Assembly: GCA_963760735.1 (NCBI GenBank)
Contig: CAVXEB010000007.1
Span: 124,001-188,000, forward strand
DNA length: 64,000 nucleotides
From: CF-46 sp963760735
Lineage (GTDB): Bacteria > Chloroflexota > Limnocylindria > Limnocylindrales > CSP1-4
Direction of reading: 5' to 3'
A program made the position numbers and the translations under genes. Below, piece after piece: positions 32,696-42,200 of this stretch (positions within the stretch are counted from its first letter, which is position 1; every line of letters begins with the position of its first letter). The notes beneath the pieces are model-generated. The model saw nothing but the letters and a program-made list of their open reading frames with translations, did no database searches and had not been told where the DNA came from.

Positions 32696-33520
32696 TCAGC
32701 GCGTCCCGGCGAGGGACGGCATCGCGGCAGGCCGCTCGATCGGGACGCTCGCGGCCGCAAGGTCCGTGTCGTCGACGCGGACGTCGACGTCGATCGCCGC
32801 CGCGAACGCCCGGGCGAAGACCCGGCCGGCGTGCTCGACGGCCGCCGTCGAGGGCTGCTCCGTGGGCCGGCCTGCCTCGATCGCGATCGACGTCGACACG
32901 ACGCCGGGCATCCCGCAGGCCTCGATCAGATCGAAGTCGGCCAGGTCCGGATCGACGTTGAGGGCGATGCCGTGATAGCTGACGCCGCGCTCGACCCGGA
33001 TCCCGAGGGCACCGATCTTCCGGGGCCGTGGGCCGTCCGCCTCGATCCAGCAGCCTGGATGACCGTCGCGTCGCGTCGCGGCCACGCCGAACGACCCACA
33101 GGTCTCGACCATTGCGGCCTCCAGCGCTCGGACGAACGGCCGGAGCATCAACCCCCGCCGGGACAGGGCGATGATCGGATACGCGACGAGCTGGCCCGGG
33201 CCGTGGTAGGTGACCTCGCCGCCACGCTCGACCCGGATGACGTCGATCCGGCGCGCCTCGAGCTCGGCGGCCGAGGCGAGGACGTGCGTCTCGTCCGCCT
33301 GACGGCCCAGGGTCAGGACGCGCTCGTGCTCGACCAGGAGCAGGCGATCGCCGATCTCGCCGCGGGCGCGGGCAGCCGCCAGCTCCTTCTGGAGCATCCA
33401 GGCCAGGCGATAGGCGCTCCGCCCGAGCCAGACCACGGTCAGCGGACCGGTCTCCGGCGTGTCGATCGGGGCGGCCGAGCCTACCGCCGGCGGAGCGTCG
33501 ACCAGGAGGGGTTCATCCAC
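32696..33520 (-). CDS. lipB: Octanoyltransferase (lipoate biosynthesis)
   Basis: 274 aa from GTG 33520. Transfers octanoyl groups from acyl carrier protein to lipoyl domains. Motifs: LLLVEHERVLTLGR, RGGEVTYHGPGQLVAYPI, the catalytic Lys in PRKIGALGIRV, SYHGIALNV and catalytic Cys in EACGMPGVVSTSI. A 30-residue Pro/Ala-rich N-terminal extension makes it longer than usual. No lipA lies in the window. Followed directly by galT. Confidence 0.92.
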   Translation of the reverse strand: MDEPLLVDAPPAVGSAAPIDTPETGPLTVVWLGRSAYRLAWMLQKELAAARARGEIGDRLLLVEHERVLTLGRQADETHVLASAAELEARRIDVIRVERGGEVTYHGPGQLVAYPIIALSRRGLMLRPFVRALEAAMVETCGSFGVAATRRDGHPGCWIEADGPRPRKIGALGIRVERGVSYHGIALNVDPDLADFDLIEACGMPGVVSTSIAIEAGRPTEQPSTAAVEHAGRVFARAFAAAIDVDVRVDDTDLAAASVPIERPAAMPSLAGTR

Positions 33521-33597
33521 CCGGGCACGATAGCAAACGACCCGCTCCTGGCCCTCTCGAGGGAGCCGCCGACGTCTCCTCGCCGATCGCGGTCGGG

Positions 33598-34404
33598 TCA
33601 GGCCGGTGCCCGGATCCGGTTGGACCGGTCGTTGACGCCGGACACGTCGATCCGGAGGGTGATCGCGGTCGGCGTACCGTCGACGTCCCACGTTCCGTCC
33701 ACATCGAGAGCGACGAGGTAGCCGCCCGCGGCGGCCAGCCAGATGTCCGCCGCGCCCGTCGTGAGCCCTGCCGCAGCCGCGTCGGCACTCGCCGAATCGA
33801 CGCGATAGTGACGGCTGGCGATCCCGTTCCTCCGCCCGGAGCCGGCCGGAACGATCGCGCTCGACAGCCCCTCGAACCCACCGGCGAGGTCGATCGGCGA
33901 CAGGGTCGTGAAGGCCGCGTCGAAGTCGGCCGCGCCGCCCGGGCTCTTCATCCATCGACCGGCCCCGGCCTTGAGCCAGGCCTCGTCGCCGATCACGACG
34001 GCCTGCAGCCTTCCGCCCTCGAGCCCGTCGACGCCGATCATCGTGAACTCCGCGGCCGGGGCATCGCCCTGGACGAGCGTGGAGGTCATCGTCACGCGGC
34101 CGTCGGTCGACGAGGCCGGCACGAGCCCGGTGCTGACGACCGAGACCCGATAGGAGCCCAGGTCGGCGAGGGCGTTCGCCGCATCGAGGATGTCGGGACC
34201 CTCGCCGGACGTGGGCGGCCGCGGGGTCGGCACCTCGTCGGGCTCCTCGAGGAGCGACGGCAGTGGCTCCGGGGTCCGGCTCAGCCGGCTCGGCTGTGGG
34301 GTGACGGTGGCCACCATCAGGTCGCAGCCGGACAGCGTGGCAACGGTGAAGGCGACGAGGAAGAGCCCGATCGGGCGGACGGCGATCGAGGGCGAGCGAC
34401 CCAA
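33598..34404 (-). CDS. Secreted lipoprotein, LppX/LolA-like fold possible
   Basis: 268 aa from TTG 34404, with GAGG eight bases upstream. Signal peptide with lipobox LSGC. A Pro/Glu-rich stalk is followed by about 200 residues with alternating beta strands (YRVSVVSTGLV, VTMTSTLVQG, EFTMIGVDG, LQAVVIGDEAWLKAG, ASRHYRVDSASAD, DIWLAAAGGYLVALDVDG, ITLRIDVSGVND). That pattern resembles the half-barrel LppX_LprAFG lipoproteins that carry lipids. Assignment rests on strand pattern only. Upstream of lipB in the same direction, 77 bp apart. Confidence 0.65.
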   Translation of the reverse strand: MGRSPSIAVRPIGLFLVAFTVATLSGCDLMVATVTPQPSRLSRTPEPLPSLLEEPDEVPTPRPPTSGEGPDILDAANALADLGSYRVSVVSTGLVPASSTDGRVTMTSTLVQGDAPAAEFTMIGVDGLEGGRLQAVVIGDEAWLKAGAGRWMKSPGGAADFDAAFTTLSPIDLAGGFEGLSSAIVPAGSGRRNGIASRHYRVDSASADAAAAGLTTGAADIWLAAAGGYLVALDVDGTWDVDGTPTAITLRIDVSGVNDRSNRIRAPA

Positions 34405-34627
34405 GCGGGGAACCTCGGGCGGCGCGAGAACCCCGCGAGGATAGCAGCGGCCGCGGCCGCGAACGGCCCGCGCGGGCCACGCGCGGGCCAGCCAATGTCG
34501 TCGCGCCCGGACGCACCCCGAACCGGGTGCCCGCAGGGTGGACGTTCGGCGTCGTGTGCGGTCAACTCGCCTCGACGTCGCGCGTCTTCGCGCGTCCGTC
34601 ACGTCCCGACCACCGCGAGGGGGCACG

Positions 34628-36085
34628 ATGTCGTTCGTCCGATCCGCCGCCGTTGTCGTCCTCGCGCTCGTCATCGCCGCCTGCTCGTCGATCACGAGCA
34701 CGGGCGCGGGCGGGCAGCTGGAGGGGACGCAGTGGGTGCTGCGGGCGTACGCCGACGCCGGGTCGCTGAAGATCGTCCCGGAGACCGTCTTCGCGGACGC
34801 GAAGTTCCAGGGCCACCAGGTCACCGGCCAGTCCGGCTGCAACACCTATCGCGCGCTCTATCAGTCGAGCGGTCGGACCCTCCTGGTCTCCCAGGCCTCG
34901 GCGACGCTCATGGCGTGTGACGAGGCGTCGATGACGTTCGAGCAGACCTATCTGGCGCTGCTCCAGAGCAGCCGGTTCTACGGGGTCGAGCGCGACACCC
35001 TGACGATCTACGACGGGATCGGGTCGGCGAGCCTCGTCTTCGACGCGGCTCCGAAGAATCCGCTGCTCGGACGCTGGGACGTCGACTCGTACCTGGTCCC
35101 GCCGTCCACGATCACGGCGGTGCTTCCCGACACGACGGTCGACGTCGTCTTCGGAATCGCCAGCGTCGGCGGGTCGGCCGGCTGCAACGACTTCACCGGC
35201 ACCTACGGGACGAACGGGAACGTCGTGCGGATCAGCCAGCTCGCGACCACCCGGAAGGCGTGCCCCGAGGACGTGATGAACCAGGAGACGGCGTTCCTCG
35301 CCGCCCTCCAGGGCGCGGCGCTCATCGACTACCGGGGTAACCAGGTCAACCTCCAGGACCTCCGGCGCGACCTCACCGTGGCGCTGATCCGGCCGGCCGC
35401 GGAGGCCGCGGCGTCGGCGAGCCCGTCCGCGAGCCAGGCGCCCGCGGCCAGCGCGACGGCGCGCCCGAGTGCCTCCCCGACTCCGTCCCCGACGCCGACG
35501 AAGGCGCCGACGCCGAAGCCCAGCGCGACCCCGACGAAGGCGCCGACGCCGTCGGTCCCGGTCGAGCCGTCGGCCCGGCCGTCGGCCTCGATCCCGGTCA
35601 TCCCGCCGACGACGACCTGCAACCTGGCCGCCGGCACCGCCACTGTCGCCACGATCGTCTACCCGGGCGACTGGTTTACCGTGACGACGCCGGCCAATCT
35701 CGCGTGCCAGTACTTCTCCCCGGATCCGATCACGGTCCCGTCGGACCCGTCGACGCTCCAGACCCCGGTCATGGCGTCCGTCTCGTCGACGCCGTACGCC
35801 GACGCGATCGCCGCGGCGACGGACCCGACGAACTGGACCGTGACGCAGACCGGCAGCGCGAACTCGCCCAGCGGGACGACCTTCACGTGCATCGACGCGA
35901 CCGCCGTGACGGACGCGTCGGGGATCGCGGTGGGACAATCGCGTGGCTCGTGCCTGATCGACGTCGGGGCCGCGGGCACCGTGATCATCCAGACGATCGG
36001 CTCGGCCACCGACCCGACGTATGAGGCCTACAGCGCGGTGGTCCTGCTGATGACGCTGCAGTCGACGTTCACGCCGACCGCCTGA
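34628..36085 (+). CDS. Secreted lipoprotein with two META-type domains
   Basis: 485 aa from ATG 34628. Signal peptide with lipobox IAAC. Two META (HslJ-like) domains: LEGTQWVLRAYADAGSL to GQSGCNTYRALY, and LGRWDVDSYLVPP to GSAGCNDFTGTYG, each with the Gly-Cys-Asn hallmark. A Pro/Ala/Ser/Thr-rich linker (about 265-345, encoded by short GC-rich repeats) leads to a C-terminal domain of about 130 residues with two cysteines, TVIIQTIGSATDPTYEAY near the end. META domains occur in proteins tied to heat shock or adhesion. Function unknown. Confidence 0.78.
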   Translation: MSFVRSAAVVVLALVIAACSSITSTGAGGQLEGTQWVLRAYADAGSLKIVPETVFADAKFQGHQVTGQSGCNTYRALYQSSGRTLLVSQASATLMACDEASMTFEQTYLALLQSSRFYGVERDTLTIYDGIGSASLVFDAAPKNPLLGRWDVDSYLVPPSTITAVLPDTTVDVVFGIASVGGSAGCNDFTGTYGTNGNVVRISQLATTRKACPEDVMNQETAFLAALQGAALIDYRGNQVNLQDLRRDLTVALIRPAAEAAASASPSASQAPAASATARPSASPTPSPTPTKAPTPKPSATPTKAPTPSVPVEPSARPSASIPVIPPTTTCNLAAGTATVATIVYPGDWFTVTTPANLACQYFSPDPITVPSDPSTLQTPVMASVSSTPYADAIAAATDPTNWTVTQTGSANSPSGTTFTCIDATAVTDASGIAVGQSRGSCLIDVGAAGTVIIQTIGSATDPTYEAYSAVVLLMTLQSTFTPTA

Positions 36086-36203
36086 GGCCGGGGATGGCCG
36101 CCCGCGCCGCGAGGTGGCAAGGCGAACCGCCTAGTACGAATGCCGAAGCCGTCGCACTGGGGTCCCATGGTCGGGTCACCCATCGAGACGGCATCGTGTC
36201 GTC

Positions 36204-39200
36204 GTGACTCCACCGCACCACCGCCCGACCGCACACGCCCGGACATCGCGCGTTCACCTCATGGCGTTCCTCCAGATGTTCCTGGTCGTCGCCACGCTCG
36301 TCGCCCCGGTTTCGGGGATGGCGGCCGATTCGAGTTCCTCCGGCGGTACGCCGTCCTCGGCCGAGCCGACGAGCCAGCCCGAGCCGGATCCGTCGAGCTC
36401 GCCGACGCCTACGCCGACGCCCACCCCGGAGCCGGTCGCCGAGCCATCACCGGAGCCGAATCCGTCCGCCGAATCCCCCTCGCCCGCGGCCGAGTCACCC
36501 GCACCGACACCCGAGACGCCGGCGCCCACCGCCGAGCCGACGGTCGCGCCGACCGACGCGCCGACCGTGGCACCGGCCGCCACCCGCGACTTCGTCGTCA
36601 CGTTCGCCCCCGGGACGAACGCAACCGCGCGCGCGAGCATCCTCGCGGACGCCGGCGCCGAGGTCGTCGACACGATCGCGCCACTGAGGATGGCCGTCAT
36701 CCGCGTCGTGACCGGCTCGTCCGTCGTCGCGACCCTGCAGGATCGGACCGAAGTCGTCCGCGTGGAGCCCGACCGCGTCCGGGAGGCCGAGGCGGCACCG
36801 GACGATCCCGGCTATGCCGACCAGTGGTCACTCGGCCGGATCGGCTGGGACCGGGTCCACGACACGCTCGATCCCACGGGTTCCGTCGTCGTCGCCGTCC
36901 TCGACACCGGCGTCGACGCGGAGCATTCGGATCTCGCCGGACGGCTCGTCTCGGGCGTCTCGCTCGTTCCCGGCGGGGATCCGATGGCGGACCCGAACGG
37001 CCACGGCACGGCGATGGCCGGCATCATCGCCGCCGTCACCGACAACGGCGAGGGCATCGCGGGGATCGGCTGGTCCGGCGTGAAGGTCATGCCCGTCACC
37101 GTCCTCGGTGTCGACGGGCTCGGCCAGGACAGCGACATCATCGAGGGCATCGTCTGGGCGGTGGACCACGGCGCGAGCGTCGTCAACCTCTCGTTCAGCA
37201 ACCCTGGCTACAGTGCCGCCCTCCAGGCCGCCGTCGACTACGCCTGGGATCACGATGTCGTCGTCGTCGCGGCGACCGGCAACGACGGCTCGAGCGCGCC
37301 GACCTACCCGGCCGGCGATCGCGGCGTCGTCGGGGTCTCGAACACGAACCGGGCCGATGAGCTCGACGGCTCCTCGAACCACGGAGCTGACACGTTCCTC
37401 GGCGCGCCGGGGACCGACATCGCGACGCTCCTCGCGGGCGGCGGCACGACGTCCGTCAACGGAACGTCCGCGTCGTCCGCCGAGGTCGCGGCGTCGGCGG
37501 CGCTGCTCCGGGCGATCGACCCGGCGGCCTCGAACGCGGTGATCGTCGGGCGGCTGGCGCGGAGCGCCGCCGACGTCGGCACGCGGTCCGAGACGGGCAA
37601 CGGCCGGCTCGACCTCGCGCGTGCCGCGGCCGACCATGGTTCCGCCGGTGTGAAGCCGCTCGGCGCGGCGCCGACCGGCAGCGGTGGGCCGTTCGTCGGG
37701 CCGTACGTCGCGGCGGCGGCAACGGTCCAGGCGACAACGACCCTGAACGGCTCCGTCGGGAGCATCAGCGTCGCTCCGGGCGCCTCCATCACGCTCGTGA
37801 TGTTCGTGAACACGAACGGCGCGTCGCCGGCCAACAACTGGTTCTCGTCCCGCTGGGCGCTCGCGACCTCCGCGCCGCTGCCCGGCGCGATGACCTGCGT
37901 CGATCACGCCAACCACGTCGGTGGCGGCGCCTACTCGGAGACGATGACGATCACCGCGCCTGCGGCAGCGGGGACGTACAACCTCTACCTCTACGCCTAC
38001 AACGGCGACGCCTGCGGAGCGGGCCAGAGCGCCCTGTTCACGCGCGCGAACGCGCTCGACAACGTCGCTCCGACCGTCACGATCAACCAGGCGGTCGGCC
38101 AGCTCGACCCGACGAACGGGGCCACGATCACGTTCACGGTCGTCTTCAGCGAGCCGGTCGTCGGCTTCGCCACCGGCGACGTGTCGTTCGCCGGCAGCAC
38201 GGTCCCGGGGACCCTCGTCGGGACCGTCTCGGGTGCCGGCCCGACGTACACCGTCGCGGTCACCGGGATGACCGGCTCGGGAACCGTCGTCGCGTCCCTC
38301 GCCGCCGGCGTCGCGGCCGATCCCGCGGGCAACGCCAACGCCGCCTCGACCTCGACCGACAACACCGTCACCCGCGACGTCGTCGTCCCGACGGTCACGA
38401 TCAACCAGGCGGTCGGCCAGGTCGACCCGACGAACACCAGCCCGATCCTCTTCACCGTCGTCTTCAGCGAGCCGGTCACCGGCTTCATCACCGGCGACGT
38501 GACGTTCGCCGGCACGGCCGGCGGGGCGAAGGTCGGGACCGTCTCGGGCTCGGGTGCGAACTACACCGTCAGCGTCACCGGGATGACGACGTCCGGCACG
38601 GTCATCGCCTCGATCGCGGCCAGCCGGGCGATCGATCTCGCGGGCAACAACAACACCGCCTCGAGCTCGACCGACAACAGCGTCACGTGGGACGTCACGG
38701 CTCCGACCGTGACGATCAACCAGGCGGTCGGCCAGGTCGACCCGACGAACACCAGCCCGATCACCTACACGGTCGTCTTCAGCGAGCCGGTCACCGGCTT
38801 CGCGACGGGCGACGTGACGTTCACCGGCACCGCCGGCGGGACGAAGGTCGGCGCGGTCAGCGGCGGTCCGACAACCTACACCGTCAGCGTCACCGGGATG
38901 ACGACGCCCGGCACGGTCATCACCTCGATCGCGGCCGGTGTCGCGACCGACCTGTCCGGCAACGCCAACGCGGTCTCGACCTCGGCCGACAACAGCGTCA
39001 CCTGGGACAACGTCGCGCCGACCGTCACGATCAACCAGGCGGTCGGCCAGCTCGACCCGACGAACGGGGCCACGATCACGTTCACGGTCGTCTTCAGCGA
39101 GCCGGTCGTCGGCTTCGCCACCGGCGACGTGTCGTTCGCCGGCAGCACGGTCCCGGGGACCCTCGTCGGGACCGTCTCGGGTGCCGGCCCGACGTACACC

Positions 39201-42200
39201 GTCGCGGTCACCGGGATGACCGGCTCGGGAACCGTCGTCGCGTCCCTCGCCGCCGGCGTCGCGGCCGATCCCGCGGGCAACGCCAACGCCGCCTCGACCT
39301 CGACCGACAACACCGTCACCCGCGACGTCGTCGTCCCGACGGTCACGATCAACCAGGCGGTCGGCCAGGTCGACCCGACGAACACCAGCCCGATCCTCTT
39401 CACCGTCGTCTTCAGCGAGCCGGTCACCGGCTTCATCACCGGCGACGTGACGTTCGCCGGCACGGCCGGCGGGGCGAAGGTCGGGACCGTCTCGGGCTCG
39501 GGTGCGAACTACACCGTCAGCGTCACCGGGATGACGACGTCCGGCACGGTCATCGCCTCGATCGCGGCCAGCCGGGCGATCGATCTCGCGGGCAACAACA
39601 ACGCCGCCTCGAGCTCGACCGACAACAGCGTCACGTGGGACGTCACGGCTCCGACCGTGACGATCAACCAGGCGGTCGGCCAGGTCGACCCGACGAACAC
39701 CAGCCCGATCACCTACACGGTCGTCTTCAGCGAGCCGGTCACCGGCTTCGCGACGGGCGACGTGACGTTCACCGGCACCGCCGGCGGGACGAAGGTCGGC
39801 GCGGTCAGCGGCGGTCCGACAACCTACACCGTCAGCGTCACCGGGATGACGACGCCCGGCACGGTCATCACCTCGATCGCGGCCGGTGTCGCGACCGACC
39901 TGTCCGGCAACGCCAACGCGGTCTCGACCTCGGCCGACAACAGCGTCACCTGGGACAACGTCGCTCCGACCGTCACGATCAACCAGGCGGTCGGCCAGCT
40001 CGACCCGACGAACGGGGCCACGATCACGTTCACGGTCGTCTTCAGCGAGCCGGTCGTGGGCTTCGCCACCGGCGACGTGTCGTTCGCCGGCAGCACGGTC
40101 CCGGGGACCCTCGTCGGGACCGTCTCGGGTGCCGGCCCGACGTACACCGTCGCGGTCACCGGGATGACCGGCTCGGGAACCGTCGTCGCGTCCCTCGCCG
40201 CCGGCGTCGCGGCCGATCCCGCGGGCAACGCCAACGCCGCCTCGACCTCGACCGACAACACCGTCACCCGCGATGTGACGCCGCCCACCGCGACCATCGA
40301 CCTGCAGGCCGGTTCGGACACGGGCGCCTCGAGCACGGACGACATCACGAACGCAACCACCCTCGTCTTCGACGTCACGTTCAGCGAGTCGGTGACCGGC
40401 CTCCTCGCCAATGACTTCTCCAACGTCGGGACCGCCACCACCTGCGCCTTCGGGGCTCCGACCGGCGCCGGTACGACCTACACCGTCACCGTGACCGGAT
40501 GCTCGCAGGGCACCGTGATCGTGCGGATCCGGGTCAACGCGGTCACGGATGTCGTGGGCAACAACAACGCGGTGATCAACGGCCCGACCGTCACCATCGA
40601 CCGGACCGGACCCACGGTCACGATCAACCAGGCGGTCGGCCAGGTCGACCCGACGAACGCCAGCCCGATCCTCTACACGGTCGTCTTCAGCGAGCCGGTC
40701 ACCGGCTTCGCCACGGGCGACGTGTCGTTCACCGGCAGCACCTCGGGCGGGGCGAAGGTCGGGACCGTCTCGGGCGGTCCGACGACGTACACCGTCAGCG
40801 TCACCGGGATGACGACGCCGGGGACGGTGATCGCGACGATCGGGGCCGGCGTCGCGACCGATCTCAGCGGCAACGCCAACGTCGTCTCGACCTCGACCGA
40901 CAACACGGTCGCCTGGGACGCCACGCCTCCGACCGTCACGATCAACCAGGCGGTGGGCCAGGTCGACCCGACGAACGCCAGCCCGATCACGTTTACCGTG
41001 GTCTTCAGCGAGACGGTCACCGGCTTCGCCACCGGCGACGTCAGCTTCACCGGCAGCACGGTCGGCGGGACCCTCGTGGGGACCGTCTCCGGAGGTCCGA
41101 CCACGTACACCGTCGCGGTCACCGGGATGACCGGCTCAGGGACCGTCGTCGCCTCGCTCGGCGCCGGCGTGGCGACGGACGCGACCGGCAACGGCAACGT
41201 CACCTCGACCTCGACCGACAACACGGTCACATTCGACAACGTCGCCCCGACCGTCACGATCAACCAGGCCGTCGGCCAGGCTGATCCCACGAACACCAGC
41301 CCGATCCTCTACACCGTCGTGTTCAGCGAACCGGTCATCGGCTTCGCGACCGGCGACGTGACCTTTGCCGGCAGCACGTCCGGCGGGACGAAGGTCGACA
41401 CGGTCAGCGGATCGGGCGCGAACTACACCGTGACCGTCACCGGGATGACGACCTCCGGCAGCCTGATTGCCGCGATCGCCGCCAGCCAGGCGACCGATCT
41501 CGCAGGCAACAACAACGCCGCGTCGACATCGTCCGACAACACCGTCACGTGGGACGTCACCGCCCCGACCGTCACGATCAACCAGGCGGTCGGTCAGGTC
41601 GACCCGACGAACGCGAGCCCGATCACGTTCACAGTCGTGTTCAGCGAGCCGGTCACCGGCTTCGCGACCGGCGACGTCACGTTCACGGGGACGGCCGGCG
41701 GGACGAAGGTCGGCACGGTCAGCGGGTCCGGCGCGAACTACACCGTGACCGTCACAGGGATGACGATCTCCGGCACCGTGATCGCCACGATCGCGGTAGG
41801 CGTCGCGGCCGACCTCGCGGGCAACGGCAACACGGCCTCGACGTCGACCGACAACACCGTGACCTGGAACCGCGCCACCCATCTCGGGTTCGGCCAGGGG
41901 CCGACGGACGCGATCTATCGCTCGACGATCAGCCCGGCCGTGACCGTCCTCGTCCTCGACGACAACGGCTTCGTCGTGACCGAGAGCTCTGCATCTGTCT
42001 CGCTGACCCTGGCCCCGGCGGGTCCGACCCTCGGCGGGACGGTCACCGTCGCGGCCGTCAATGGCATCGCGACGTTCAACGACCTGACCGTCGACCAGGT
42101 CGGGACCTACAGCCTGAATGCGGCCAGCGCCGGCTTGATCGGGACGTCGAGCGCGACGTTTTCGATCCTGCCCGCCCCGCTGACGATCACGGCGACCGAC

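Noticed and set aside
38061..41875. CRISPR-like regular repeats
   Set aside because: The periodicity is about 315 bp and in frame; it reflects Ig-like protein repeats, not 20-40 bp repeats with unique spacers.
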